The position numbers were made by a program, and so were the translations under genes. Under the pieces are notes generated by a model. It saw only the letters and a program-made list of their open reading frames with translations, was not told where the DNA came from and did no database searches. This document shows positions 18,879-28,233 of a stretch of DNA of 64,000 bases, piece after piece. Source of the DNA: Micropruina sp. (GTDB lineage: Bacteria > Actinomycetota > Actinomycetes > Propionibacteriales > Propionibacteriaceae); contig JADJTM010000001.1 of the NCBI GenBank assembly GCA_016711205.1, forward strand, positions 1,364,001 through 1,428,000. Reading direction: 5' to 3'. The first letter of the stretch is position 1; each line of letters starts with the position of its first letter.

Positions 18879-19721
18879 TCAGCCGGTGATGCTGTAGCCG
18901 TACTGATAGGTGTGGCCGATTGTGCTGGGCCACAGGTAGTTCCAAGTGTTGAGGCGGCCGGGGCTGGTTTGGACAACGGCCCACCCGTCAGTGTCGGGGT
19001 GGTCGAGTTGAGACGCGGAAGCCAGGACGGCGCTGGTTCGGAGGCCGTCGTTGCGTACCGCGAGTGTCCAGCCGAACATCCCTTGCTTCTTGGGGGTGGA
19101 GGGCACTCCAGGTGAGTCCTGTGTGATCAATCGGTGGCCGCCTTTGTCGAAGTTCGTGACGGTGAGGAGCCTGCTGTTTTTCACATTGTCCAGCTGGTCG
19201 TACATGGCGGCGGCAACGACGTCGTAGGAACTGCTGGCGGTCAGCCCGCGCGCGATCACCACTGTTGAGCCCAGGGCGTCGTTGTCGCGGGCGGCGCCCG
19301 GCACCCCCTTGGTGGCCTGGCTGAACGAGCGGACCACCGAGTAGGTGCGTTTGGTTTCGTTCCAGCGCAGGAAGTGCACGCGTCCCGCACCGTTGTGATT
19401 GCCAACGTCGGCATTCGGCGCGCCGATCACGAGGCGTCCGTCGAGCAGGTCGACGGAGTGGCCGAATCGGGACAGCCAGCGGGTGTAGACGCCTTTGCTG
19501 CGCTGGTGGATGCGGGTGTATCGCAAGGTGGATGCGGAGTACAGATAGACCGCTCCGCGCACGCCGGTGCGGTCGATGAGCTCATCAGGGCTGCCCACCG
19601 CGATCGTGTTTCCGTCGGCGGCCAGCGCGTAGCCGAACTGCTCCGCGCCCTGAACCTTCAGGTCCTGGCCACGAACCACCCTCCGGACACCCCTCGACGC
19701 TAGAACACGTGTTCTAATCAA
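18879..19721 (-). CDS. FG-GAP (integrin alpha-like) repeat protein, probably 5'-truncated
   Basis: About 280 residues with FG-GAP-type units: EQFGYALAADGNTIAVGSPD, RFGHSVDLLDGRLVIGAPNA, ALGSTVVIARG and MFGWTLAVRNDGLR. Such repeats build extracellular beta-propellers. No signal peptide is present and the frame opens at a weak TTG beside a palindrome, so the N-terminal part has probably been lost. Confidence 0.75.
   Translation of the reverse strand: MIRTRVLASRGVRRVVRGQDLKVQGAEQFGYALAADGNTIAVGSPDELIDRTGVRGAVYLYSASTLRYTRIHQRSKGVYTRWLSRFGHSVDLLDGRLVIGAPNADVGNHNGAGRVHFLRWNETKRTYSVVRSFSQATKGVPGAARDNDALGSTVVIARGLTASSSYDVVAAAMYDQLDNVKNSRLLTVTNFDKGGHRLITQDSPGVPSTPKKQGMFGWTLAVRNDGLRTSAVLASASQLDHPDTDGWAVVQTSPGRLNTWNYLWPSTIGHTYQYGYSITG
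19701..19716. promoter_or_regulatory. 16-bp perfect palindrome with GAAC-N4-GTTC core (LexA-box-like)
   Basis: TAGAACACGTGTTCTA reads the same on both strands. The GAAC-N4-GTTC core matches the Gram-positive SOS box core, but the outer bases differ from the usual TC/GA. It lies at the very 5' end of the FG-GAP frame. A chance palindrome remains possible. Confidence 0.3.
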
Positions 19722-19830
19722 ATGTCAGCCTGCACAGCCGATCGACGCTCACGGCCGAGGTGCGATGTCGGCACGACCAAGGGCCGGACTCCGTGTTGAT
19801 GGCCGAAACCGACTGTCAGCCGCCTGTGGG

Positions 19831-21102
19831 TCAGGGTGCGAGGAGGCCGAGGGGTACGACGGCGATCCCATCGTGGCGGCGGTAGGCGTTGGGGCCGGTG
19901 TTGATGACGATGGCGTCCAGCAGCTTGTCGCCCATGCGGTCGGCCAGCCAGTGGAGGTGTTTGGTGTCGGAGTCGGTGACGGTGTTGGCCAGCTTGACCT
20001 CGACGGCTAAGGCCCGGCCGTCGTCACGCAGGACGACCAGGTCGATCTCGTGGTCGCCGTTGCGGGTTCGCAGGTGGCCGACACGTGCTTCGGCCGCCTG
20101 GGCGGGTACCCGGACACACAGTGTCACCAGTGACTCGAACAGGTGACCGAGCACGCTACCCGCTTGAGGGCCCACAGCAGTGCCGGCGCCGTCGAGCAGC
20201 GCGTCGCGGCTGAGGCCGAGGAGTCGGGCGGCGAGGGCCGGGTCGGCCAGGTGATGCTTGGGTGTCTGGCCCAGCCGGGTCAGCAAACTGCCCGAAGGCG
20301 CCCAGGCCGGCACCGGGTCGAGCAGCCACAAGCTGGTCAACACGTCGCGGTATGCGATGGAGGTGGAGCGGGCTGGCTTGTCGCCCTGGCCGGGGGTGGC
20401 GGCGTCCAGGATCTGCGCGTAGCTGGCCGTGGTCGCCGTCGCGGCAGCGTAGGCGCGCAACCACTTCAGCATCGCTTCGGGCTTGCGGACGGCCAGGCCC
20501 TGTTCGGGGACATCCCGATCGACCGCGGTGTGCAGATAGGAGTCGAGTTGGAACCGTCGCGATCGCCCCTCCAAAGGCCGGATCGCCGGGTACCCCGACG
20601 CGACGATCTCCTCGACGTAGTCGCGCAAGGTCAACGGGCATGCCCCGGCCAGCGGCTCACGGCCGCCGGCCAGCAGCCGACGCAGGCTCACCGTCGGCGA
20701 GGTCACACCGCGTTCGGACAGGGTCATCGGACGCATCCGCAGCCGGCCGATCCGACCCGCTCCGGAATGGGCCGTGGCGCCCGGCGCCGGGGAGGCGCTA
20801 CCGGCCAGCAGGAACTGGCCACCAGTCGGTTCGGCGTCCACCGCCCGGCGCACCACGTCCCACACCTCAGGGACCTTCTGCCACTCGTCGATCAACAAAG
20901 GACGCCCGCGCCCCAACACCTGCTCTGGTTCCGCGGCGATCGACTCGCGGACGGCTTTGGAGTCCAGCCGGACCACGCTGGCGACCCGCTGTTCGGCGGT
21001 GGTGGTCTTCCCCACGCCTTTGGGCCCGTCGATGGCGATGGCCGACACCTGGTCGAACAGTTCATCCAACTCGGTATCGAGGATGCGGCGCACATACTCC
21101 AT
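19831..21102 (-). CDS. AAA ATPase with C-terminal DUF4143 domain
   Basis: 423 residues from ATG 21102. Walker A is AIDGPKGVGKTTTAEQ, Walker B PLLIDEWQKVPEVWD, sensor region GGQFLLAGSASP, then the DUF4143 region with a nuclease-like patch GDHEIDLVVLRDDGRALAVE followed by VKLA (D...E-V-K, as in PD-(D/E)xK folds). This family is very common on mobile DNA; its function is unknown, with proposals from transcription to toxin-like roles. It has its own promoter (21111-21140). Confidence 0.88.
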   Translation of the reverse strand: MEYVRRILDTELDELFDQVSAIAIDGPKGVGKTTTAEQRVASVVRLDSKAVRESIAAEPEQVLGRGRPLLIDEWQKVPEVWDVVRRAVDAEPTGGQFLLAGSASPAPGATAHSGAGRIGRLRMRPMTLSERGVTSPTVSLRRLLAGGREPLAGACPLTLRDYVEEIVASGYPAIRPLEGRSRRFQLDSYLHTAVDRDVPEQGLAVRKPEAMLKWLRAYAAATATTASYAQILDAATPGQGDKPARSTSIAYRDVLTSLWLLDPVPAWAPSGSLLTRLGQTPKHHLADPALAARLLGLSRDALLDGAGTAVGPQAGSVLGHLFESLVTLCVRVPAQAAEARVGHLRTRNGDHEIDLVVLRDDGRALAVEVKLANTVTDSDTKHLHWLADRMGDKLLDAIVINTGPNAYRRHDGIAVVPLGLLAP

Positions 21103-21110
21103 GAGCGAAC

Positions 21111-21140
21111 CATACAAGACGCATGCTTTGAATCAGTCAA
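21111..21140 (-). promoter_or_regulatory. Candidate promoter of the AAA/DUF4143 gene
   Basis: On the minus strand TTGACT (21140-21135) and TGTATG (21116-21111) are 18 bases apart, which would start transcription within a few bases of ATG 21102, a leaderless arrangement common in actinobacteria. CTGATTCAAA occurs twice, 24 bases apart, just upstream and over the -35. Confidence 0.4.
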
Positions 21141-21289
21141 CTAGCACGGTTTGAATCAGGCATATCGCATGCTACCCATCACAGACCGCTCCGGCCCGAC
21201 GGCACCGTGACCAACACCCGCACCGTGTCGGGTGCGGCAGAAGATGGTCTTTCGGCGATCCCGCGACACGTAGGACCTAGTTTGGTGTC

Positions 21290-21535
21290 ATGCCATCCGA
21301 CCTTGAGTGGCTTTCCGCCAAATACGAACGCAGTGAGGCAGCGTTCATGCGATCGGTAGCGACGGGCTGCGAAAGGGATCAGCTAGCTGACTTGGCCGAG
21401 GCCACAGCCGCGTCCGCGGCTGAGCTGTTGACCGAGGCTCACCGTGCTGACATTGCGGGCGAAACTGCGTGGAAGCCGTTGAATGAGCTCAGTGAGGCGT
21501 TCGAGCGGTTGGTGACCTGTGGAGCGATCTGGCCA
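21290..21535 (+). pseudogene. 5' part of a hypothetical gene, broken by recombination
   Basis: MPSDLEWLSAKYERSEAAFM begins about 80 residues of soluble, helix-forming sequence (QLADLAEATAASAAELLTEA, ETAWKPLNELSEAFERL). After that the frame passes into arginine/serine-rich sequence that is an integrase fragment read out of frame, so the gene looks decapitated from its 3' half. Function unknown. Confidence 0.45.
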
Positions 21536-21587
21536 ACGCGTATGCCGCACGCCCCGTCCAGAGCGAGAACTCCTTCCTTCGGCAGGA

Positions 21588-21719
21588 GTGACCGGGGCCA
21601 GGTCTCTCTCTCGGCTTGGACACGCCACGCCCGCGGCAGCCATGCGCTACCAGCACGCAGCGAAAGGTCGAGACCAAGCGATCGCGGCAGCCATGTCTCG
21701 CCTGGTGGAGGGCGGCTAG
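21588..21719 (+). pseudogene. Tyrosine integrase, C-terminal fragment
   Basis: About 43 residues: RLGHATPAAAMRYQHAAKGR DQAIAAAMSRLVEGG then stop. It contains the LGH histidine and the nucleophile tyrosine. It matches the C-terminus of the integrase at 11485-12699, which lacks the LGH histidine. Confidence 0.88.
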
Positions 21720-22026
21720 GTTCACCATTGGTATGGGCGCGTCGGATAGCCGTTGCCCCCCGCGTGGGTCTGGAGACCAAGCATGTCATCATCGTCGGGC
21801 CCGTCGAACCAGACCACTTTCGCCGTGACGCGACCAATAGAGAGCGGGTACTCGCGGAGTTCCGAACCGTTGACCCAACGACCGGTTCTGCCGATCTGCG
21901 GATGAATAGGCCGAGCGCGCCGAACCTCGCCTTGCACGCGTTCCACCCCTCCACTGTCTGTGGTCCCCGTTACGCTTAGAGCCCGGAGATCGACAAGACC
22001 GCGGAGTGCAACCCTGGGAGTGACGC
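21720..22026. other. Non-coding or decayed sequence
   Basis: No confident gene. The minus strand has an open frame ending at 21722 with RVTAKVVWFDGPDDDDMLGL in it, which could be the remains of a protein C-terminus. GGGAG at about 22015 serves the next gene. Confidence 0.4.
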
Positions 22027-23679
22027 ATGACGCAAGAGCCAACCGCGATGCCGCAACTGGACTACTCAGTGACCCTTCCGGGCGGCGAGCAGGTCACAGG
22101 CCAGCACCCTCTCGTTGTGATCGGGCCGAACGGTAGCGGGAAGACGAGGCAGACGCGGGGAATCGGCGCTTCAGTCGGCATCGAGTTCATCAATGCGTTG
22201 CGCAACACCCGCGTTGCGCAAGACCTTCCGGCGATGGGTGTCGAGCAAGCAAAGGCGAACTTCGCGAGCCAGAAGAGCCAAGCGCGCCAGAATCATTGGG
22301 ACCTGTCTTCTGATTTCGACTACATGCTGTCCGAGCTACTTGCCGAGAAGTCGATGGTTGCCATTGAGTTCATGCGAAAGTGGGAGCAGGATCCAAGTTC
22401 AGTGGGCCAGGCGCCGCGATCCGTGTTGACGAGAGTCGAGAGCCTGTGGGGCCGCGTATTTCCCGGCCGTGAGCTCCATTGGCGAGATTGGCGACCAATG
22501 GTCCGGAACACATCCGCTGGCGCTCCCACGGAATACTTGAGCAACACGATGTCGGACGGCGAGAAGGCGGCGCTATATCTTGCCGGAAGGGTGCTAGCTG
22601 CTCCTGCCGGAATACTCGTAGTGGATGAGCCGGAGACTCATTTTCATTCCCTGCTTGCCGTAGCCTTTTGGACTGAGCTCGAGAAGGAACGGCCTGACAT
22701 TCGCTTCGTTTACGTGACTCACGACCTTACCTTTGGTCTTTCACGACGCGGCGCACAGTTCGTCCTTGCGAGTCCGATCGCAGGGCTCCGCACAATCTCG
22801 ATCGATGAAGAGCTCCCGAGTGACATTGCTCACGAACTGTTGGGCTCTGCTTCCTTCTCCTTCTACGCTTCGCGGATCGTGTTCTGCGAAGGGGACTTCG
22901 AGAGCCTTGACTATCGGCTCTACTCTTCGTGGTTCTACGGTGTCGACACGGTTGTGCGTCCTGTGGGTTCCTGCACCAACGTGATCCGGTGTGCGCAGGC
23001 GCTCAACACACCCGGCGTTGCGATGTCTCTGACGGCAATGGGCATCATCGACCGCGACTTCCATCCGGATAGCTACCTAGGCAACCTACCGACCGCAATC
23101 CTGGCCCTCCCCGTTCACGAGGTGGAAAGTCTGTTCTGCCTTCCGGATGTGGTCGCTGCGGTGTGTGCACACGTCTCACGAGCCTTTGACCCTTCCGCCC
23201 TGCTGTCCGACTTGAGAACCGCGGCGTCCGCTCAAGCAAGTCGAGTTACCGTTGAGAGGTGGAAAGCGGCGGTTGAGCCGCAGCTCCAGAGTCTTGTTGG
23301 ATCCGTAGTTTCTCGAAATGTGGCCCCGTCTTCCTTAGCCCAACAAATGCCGAGCGTATTCGACATGGCGACGTGGTCCTTCCAGCCGGGTCAGATCTTG
23401 CAGGAGGAGGACCGGAGGATTCAGGACGCAGTATCCACGGCGCCCGCGCATGATCTCCTTCGACTCGTGCCAGGTAAAGCTCTTGTAGACATCGCTGCTC
23501 GACATTGCGGACTGACCCGCGACGCATACGTTGATCTGATTGTGTCCGTCCTGCGCGAGAGCGTCAGTCCGCTAGCAATCGCATTGGGGAACGCTCTGGC
23601 GAATGTGTTGCCGGCCAGGCATGCGGCGACAGCGATCCCCACGCCCGGCCTAGTCGATGTCGCTGCGCCGACGCTCTAG
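22027..23679 (+). CDS. AAA ATPase fused to a TOPRIM/DUF4435-like domain (PARIS/OLD-like)
   Basis: 550 residues. ABC-type ATPase half: Walker A GPNGSGKT (33-40), signature SDGEKAALYLAGR (~176), Walker B GILVVDEPETHFHS (~196), switch histidine in YVTHDL (231). Second half: TOPRIM-like, with E in RIVFCEGDFESLDYRLYSSW (~288), and DxD in MGIIDRDF (342-344), followed by LPVHEVESLFCLPDV, the H-E-x-E pattern typical of DUF4435. Fusion of these two halves is seen in single-chain AriA-AriB (PARIS) proteins and resembles OLD nucleases. Good Shine-Dalgarno, intact, alone between IS debris. An anti-phage role is inferred from family and context. Confidence 0.82.
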   Translation: MTQEPTAMPQLDYSVTLPGGEQVTGQHPLVVIGPNGSGKTRQTRGIGASVGIEFINALRNTRVAQDLPAMGVEQAKANFASQKSQARQNHWDLSSDFDYMLSELLAEKSMVAIEFMRKWEQDPSSVGQAPRSVLTRVESLWGRVFPGRELHWRDWRPMVRNTSAGAPTEYLSNTMSDGEKAALYLAGRVLAAPAGILVVDEPETHFHSLLAVAFWTELEKERPDIRFVYVTHDLTFGLSRRGAQFVLASPIAGLRTISIDEELPSDIAHELLGSASFSFYASRIVFCEGDFESLDYRLYSSWFYGVDTVVRPVGSCTNVIRCAQALNTPGVAMSLTAMGIIDRDFHPDSYLGNLPTAILALPVHEVESLFCLPDVVAAVCAHVSRAFDPSALLSDLRTAASAQASRVTVERWKAAVEPQLQSLVGSVVSRNVAPSSLAQQMPSVFDMATWSFQPGQILQEEDRRIQDAVSTAPAHDLLRLVPGKALVDIAARHCGLTRDAYVDLIVSVLRESVSPLAIALGNALANVLPARHAATAIPTPGLVDVAAPTL

Positions 23680-23859
23680 CTCGGTGGGGGCGCGCCCGGC
23701 ACAACAATCGAGTGGGTAAGGGTCGCGGGTTGCCCGCGCGAGAGGCGGTTGCCCCAGTCGATGGGGGACCAGGGCGGCGGTCGTGGCGCGCGCCCATGCC
23801 GCCGGGTGTATGTGGGCGACACGGTCCCGAGCTCGCCCCGACGCCCCGGACGCCACGGG

Positions 23860-24228
23860 TTACGTATCGCGGTTCTGGATGAGTCTTAGCAGGCTGGCGT
23901 CAGGGTCGAGCAGAGCGCCGATTCGCAGTCCGGATGCCTCATGCCTGGGCGGCTCGATACGTGGCCAGCCGACGGTGGTCTCTGGAATGCCCGCCTTCCG
24001 GCATTCGCTGTAGAAGGCGTCGAGGTCGTCGAGGCGAAGGCACGAGCCGAAGGAAGACGTGGCGGGGTTGAGATTGGCGTCGGGGAAGAACTCGAGGAGG
24101 AGGTGGCCGCGACTGAGGATCAGCCAGCCTGAGTCACGGAAGACGACTGTGAATCCGAGCGCTGCATAGAAGCTGATCGTTGCGTCGAAGTGGCGTGACG
24201 GGAGGTTGGGCGTCGCGTGGTCGACCAT
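23860..24228 (-). CDS. Bleomycin-resistance-type VOC protein
   Basis: 122 residues from ATG 24228. MVDHATPNLPSRHFDATISF, YAALGFTVVFRDSGWLILSR, GHLLLEFFPDANLNPATSSF and CLRLDDLDAFYSECRKAGIP follow the bleomycin resistance protein (BRP/VOC) pattern of paired beta-alpha-beta modules. Such proteins bind the drug and need no catalysis. The substrate here is unproven. An upstream extension of the frame is IS sequence. Confidence 0.85.
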   Translation of the reverse strand: MVDHATPNLPSRHFDATISFYAALGFTVVFRDSGWLILSRGHLLLEFFPDANLNPATSSFGSCLRLDDLDAFYSECRKAGIPETTVGWPRIEPPRHEASGLRIGALLDPDASLLRLIQNRDT

Positions 24229-24334
24229 GCTCGATCCTAACGTCCGGCTCGCCCTCGCCCTATCCGACAGACTCGTGTGAGACGCCCGAGTTGATCGGAA
24301 CTTGGCTGGGGCGGGGACAGGAGAATTGGATCCC

Positions 24335-24796
24335 ATGACCAGCACCATGGCAGCACCGGCAGGCACCGACGAGGCGACGACCACCACCCCGATGGCCCAG
24401 ACCCCGGCGGCCGCGTCGGTTGGAGGGCCGCGTGAGGGGCGCGCGAAGCGACGCACGTTCACCACCGAGTACAAGCGGCGGATCGTCGCGGAGTACGGCG
24501 CCGCACCGAGCGGCGCGAAGGGTGCCGTGCTGCGCCGGGAACGGCTGTACGACTCCCATGTGCAGGAGTGGCGGGCCGCCATCGCCGGTGGCACGTTGGA
24601 CGAGCCGTCGAAGGGGGGCCGGCCCCGCAAGACCACCGAGCAGGCCCGGATCTCGGAGTTGGAACGGCAGGTCGCCCGGCTGGAGGCCGAGGCGGCGAGG
24701 AAGGATCAGGTCATCGCCGACCGTGATGCCGCACTCGAGGTGCTGGGAAAAGGTGTCGCGTTCTTGGAGGCGATCACGTCCAGGAACACGCGATGA
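24335..24796 (+). CDS. IS3-family transposase OrfA
   Basis: 153 residues with a helix-turn-helix (RRTFTTEYKRRIVAEYGAAP) and a coiled coil (ISELERQVARLEAEAARKDQ). I start it at ATG 24335; a TTG 11 codons upstream is also possible. Ends with TGA at 24794-24796. Confidence 0.85.
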   Translation: MTSTMAAPAGTDEATTTTPMAQTPAAASVGGPREGRAKRRTFTTEYKRRIVAEYGAAPSGAKGAVLRRERLYDSHVQEWRAAIAGGTLDEPSKGGRPRKTTEQARISELERQVARLEAEAARKDQVIADRDAALEVLGKGVAFLEAITSRNTR

Positions 24797-25825
24797 CCCG
24801 CAGCATGTGGCGGGCCTAGCGCCACCGCCGACGAACTCAGCCCACATACCGGTGTAGGCAAGGCCTGCGAGCTGGTCAGCCGGTCGCGGGCCACCCACCA
24901 CCGGCAAGCCCATCCCAAACCCCGGGTGTTCGGGCCGCACCCGAAACCGAGGCACCCGGCAGAACTCTCCCCCGCTGAGCGGGAGCAGGTGCTCGGGGTG
25001 TTGAACAGCCCGTTCTACGCGGACTCGTCGGTGGCCCAGGTGTGGGCGTGCGAGCTCGACGAGGGCCGCTACTGGTGCTCACAACGCACGATGTACCGGA
25101 TCCTGGCCGGCTCAGGCCAATGCGGGGAACGCCGCCGCCAGTCCACCCATCCGCCCCGCAGCATCCCCGAGCTGGTTGCTGAGGCCCCCAACACCGTGTG
25201 GTCGTGGGACATCACGAAGCTGGCCGGCCCGGCCAGGGGGATCTGGTACCACTGCTACGTCGTCATCGACATCTTCTCCCGCTACGCGCTCGGCTGGCGC
25301 GTCGAGGCCGTCGAGGACGGCCGCCTCGCCGCTGACCTGGTCGCCGACATCATCGCCACCCAAGGCACCCCACCCGGCTGGCTCCACGCCGACGGCGGCG
25401 CCGCCATGACGTCCAACCCATTGGGTTCGCTCCTGGCCGACCTCGACCTCACCAGGTCGCACAACCGGCCCCGGACCAGCAACGACAACCCCTACAGCGA
25501 GGCCCAGTTCAAGACCATGAAGTACACCCCCGACTACCCGAACCGGTTCGACTCCCTCGGCCATGCCAGGGCGTGGATGGAAGAGTTCATGGCCTGGTAC
25601 AACCACGAGCACCGCCACTCACGGATCGGCCTGCACACCCCGGCCTCGGTGCACTACGGCACCGCCCACGACATCCGAGCCGCCCGCCAGACCATCCTCG
25701 ACGCCGCCTGGCTCGCCCACCCCGAACGGTTCAACCGCCGGCCCGCAGCACCCCGGCTACCCGAACGAGTCACCATCAACGACCCCGCGAAACGAATCCC
25801 GAACCCCCAACCTCAGAAGGCTTGA
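24797..25825 (+). CDS. IS3-family transposase OrfB
   Basis: Continues in the same frame directly after the OrfA stop (KACELVSRSRATHHRQAHPK), with a first internal start at 24926. DDE residues: NTVWSWDITKLAGPARG, GWLHADGGAAMTSNPLG, SNDNPYSEAQFKTMKYTPDY; C-terminus WYNHEHRHSRIGLHTPASVH. Catalytic core intact. Whether expression needs stop read-through or a separate start is unclear. Confidence 0.9.
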   Translation, partial: PAACGGPSATADELSPHTGVGKACELVSRSRATHHRQAHPKPRVFGPHPKPRHPAELSPAEREQVLGVLNSPFYADSSVAQVWACELDEGRYWCSQRTMYRILAGSGQCGERRRQSTHPPRSIPELVAEAPNTVWSWDITKLAGPARGIWYHCYVVIDIFSRYALGWRVEAVEDGRLAADLVADIIATQGTPPGWLHADGGAAMTSNPLGSLLADLDLTRSHNRPRTSNDNPYSEAQFKTMKYTPDYPNRFDSLGHARAWMEEFMAWYNHEHRHSRIGLHTPASVHYGTAHDIRAARQTILDAAWLAHPERFNRRPAAPRLPERVTINDPAKRIPNPQPQKA

Positions 25826-25996
25826 GACGTCTCACTTGACTTGACAACTTCCGTCGCCCCCGGGGGCACGTCCGATCATGCCGCGCCTCTGGCGGTCGAT
25901 CGGCCGAAGGTCGGATGGGTCGCGCTGCCTGGGGGCGAGAATGGCGTCGGCGCCATACTGGGTGACGTGGTGACGCCAACGCCTGAGGCTGCAAGC

Positions 25997-26650
25997 ATGC
26001 GCGAGGTTGTCGATCGGTACGCTCCGGTCCTGAAGGGGGCTGGTTTCCGGAAGCGGCGCCACAGTTTCAACAGGGCGATGCCTGATGGGATCGTGCATGT
26101 TGTGTACTTCTGGATGGCGCCGAAGGAACCGCCTGCCTGGACTGAGGTGCCTGGGCTTCGGGAGCGCCTGTATGGCTCGTTCCGGCTGGATGTCGGTATC
26201 CATGTCCCGGAGATGAACCGTTCGCACGAGCCGAGGTCGACCTGGATCAATGACTACGACTGTCAATTGAGAAGGACAATCGGACAGCTCATCTCAGGCA
26301 ATGACCGTAACGATCTGTGGTGGCGCCTGGACGACCCGGCGTCATCCGATGCTGCCGGCGTCGGCCTCGCCGTTCACGCGCTTCCGTGGCTCGCGCAGTT
26401 TCCCACCAAGGAATCGATTGTCGACGCCTACGACCGATTGGGATCGCTCGCCATTGGCCTGTCGCCCGCGGGCGCCCTGGATATCGCCGATCTCAGCCGC
26501 GCACTCGGACAACCGGCGAGGGAGCGCCGCGTTCTCGAGGGCTACGTGGCGTCGCCGGTGCCCCGCGGCCACGCCGAATATCTGGGGAAGTACCTTCTAG
26601 ACCGCGGGCACGGTGACCTTGTAGAACGGATAGCCATCCGGCCCTCGTAG
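25997..26650 (+). CDS. DUF4304-type hypothetical protein
   Basis: 217 residues from ATG 25997, preceded by GAGG at 8 bases; the frame extends upstream to the IS. MREVVDRYAPVLKGAGFRKR RHSFNR and later GSFRLDVGIHVPEM follow the DUF4304 pattern (a late-stage beta-sheet protein of unknown role, frequent beside immunity genes). The rest includes WWRLDDPAS and LPWLAQFPTKESIVDAYDRL. No catalytic motif seen. Confidence 0.7.
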   Translation: MREVVDRYAPVLKGAGFRKRRHSFNRAMPDGIVHVVYFWMAPKEPPAWTEVPGLRERLYGSFRLDVGIHVPEMNRSHEPRSTWINDYDCQLRRTIGQLISGNDRNDLWWRLDDPASSDAAGVGLAVHALPWLAQFPTKESIVDAYDRLGSLAIGLSPAGALDIADLSRALGQPARERRVLEGYVASPVPRGHAEYLGKYLLDRGHGDLVERIAIRPS

Positions 26651-27100
26651 TCTCACCGAGCCCATTCGGGTGTGGCCGCGGTGCTGCGCGAATCGGCGGT
26701 TGGGGCGGGCGCTCTGAATGGGCGCCGATTGACCCCAGCCAGGCTGGGCGGACGCCGGCCAGGTTCGAACAGGTGCCGAACCTGTGGTGCCGCACCGATA
26801 CACGGAGCACCTCGAGTGGCGAGCCAAGAGCCATCCCCACAACAGCGCGCATCTGCCGCAAACGGCAATGTGTTTGCCTCACGCTTCGCGCGACTTCTTG
26901 GCTCGGAGGTCATCGACCTACGAGGCGTCTCACCACGTCTGCGCCAGCGGCAGGAGCACTGGCGACGTCTCCAAAATGGGGGGGGCTGATTCTAGCGATG
27001 CTGCGTGAGGCTCACGCTTGAGGATCGAGTCGCCGAAGAGAGACACTGGTTCCATTCAAGCGACATCAGATGACTCCTTCGGCACGGCCTGCCCTGGTCG
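26651..27100. other. 450 bases without a convincing gene
   Basis: Open frames on both strands are arginine- and proline-rich and look like chance. A run of seven G occurs at about 26980. I saw no tRNA, repeat or IS end. Confidence 0.4.
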
Positions 27101-27931
27101 GTGGATAGCATCGGTGCCGTGACAGGTGGCGCGATTACCGACGACGTTGCCGCCGCTGTGGGCGCGTTCTTCCACGGGGGCGAAGGGCCAACGCACTCTG
27201 CCATCACCCGAGTTCTTGTCGGCGCCGGCTTGAACGATGACTATCAGTACGGTCCTCAGGGAGCTGGCCCTAATAAAGAGCAGAGAGTAATGAGCGCCTT
27301 CACGCGTGCATCGCGTCTAGGAGGAGGGCGGAAGCTGCTCGACGGTCTGCTGTCGGCCTTGCGGCACACGGGATTGCTTGGTCGAGTCTCCGCAGAACGG
27401 TCCGACGATGAAGTCCGCCTCAGGGCCGCGCTGTCCCGCTCGGGATGGATGCTCACTGATGATGGCCAGTTGACAACCGTCGCCGGGGCCGACCTCGAGA
27501 CCGGGGGGCGCGCCGCGCTCGATGAGACTCTGGGGCGACTTCGAGGAAGCGGTGCGGACCCTGCACTGGCCATCGGAACGGCCAAGGACCTTCTTGAGGC
27601 TGTAGCGAAGTTCGTCTTGGAAGAGTTGGGTATGCCCGTTCCGAAAGCGATGGATTTCAACGCCATCTGGTACGTCGCCCGTGAACGGCTCGGCATCTTG
27701 CCAGAGAAGGTCGACCAGTCCCTCTCCGGTTACAAACAGATTCGGGCCATCCACCAGTCGTCTTGGACGATCGCGGAGAACGTGAACGAGCTCAGGAACC
27801 TTCAAGGAACTGGTCACGGACGGACTCTGCCGACGGGCGTCAGCGAAGACTTGGCGCTACTCGTGGTTAGGGAGGCCTGCAGCGTGGCCGAGTACATGCT
27901 GCGCCTGCTTGAGAAGGAGCATGGGCGGTAA
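27101..27931 (+). CDS. Abortive infection family protein (Abi_C domain)
   Basis: 276 residues (GTG start at 27101; another GTG 6 codons on is possible). The C-terminal half carries the Abi_C pattern: GTAKDLLEAVAKFVLEELG, FNAIWYVARERLGILPE, QIRAIHQSSWTIAENVNELR, NLQGTGHGRTLPTG and LVVREACSVAEYMLRLLE. The N-terminal half (RVMSAFTRASRLGGGRKLLD) is typical of the same proteins. In phage defence such proteins are thought to stop growth of infected cells; the biochemical action is unknown. Stands alone, same strand as the next gene. Confidence 0.85.
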   Translation: MDSIGAVTGGAITDDVAAAVGAFFHGGEGPTHSAITRVLVGAGLNDDYQYGPQGAGPNKEQRVMSAFTRASRLGGGRKLLDGLLSALRHTGLLGRVSAERSDDEVRLRAALSRSGWMLTDDGQLTTVAGADLETGGRAALDETLGRLRGSGADPALAIGTAKDLLEAVAKFVLEELGMPVPKAMDFNAIWYVARERLGILPEKVDQSLSGYKQIRAIHQSSWTIAENVNELRNLQGTGHGRTLPTGVSEDLALLVVREACSVAEYMLRLLEKEHGR

Positions 27932-28233
27932 CCACAGTTCCCTCGCAAGCGGAAGGGCCGCGGCGGGTCTCACCTGCGCTTCGTTCAGGGCCGCTCACGT
28001 CCGAGGAGGCCCAAACGATCCGGCGACGTTTGCTTGGGCGATGGATCGCTCTGAGTACCCCGTGAGTTGGCGAACGCGCGCACATGCCGCGCTGCGAGGT
28101 CGGGCGCGCGCCCATGTCCGCCGCTCCGTGAACGCCATCCTTCGTGCGATTCGCGGACGCGAGGCTGGCGTGGATGCCACTGAGCAGGCAGCGTCACGTC
28201 GGGCGGTAGCCGAGAGACTGATACGTTCGAGCC
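27932..28233. other. Intergenic stretch
   Basis: No gene supported. Overlapping frames on both strands are arginine-rich and lack start signals. Confidence 0.4.

Larger units (their letters stand above)
24277..25835 (+). mobile_element. IS3-family element (~1.56 kb)
   Basis: Ends share GTGAGACG (24277 rightwards) and its reverse complement (to 25835). No clear target duplication. Contains OrfA and OrfB in the same frame separated by a TGA. Confidence 0.75.

Noticed and set aside
23564..23856. Small minus-strand ORFs after the ATPase-TOPRIM gene
   Set aside because: Overlap its 3' end and look like GC-rich chance frames.
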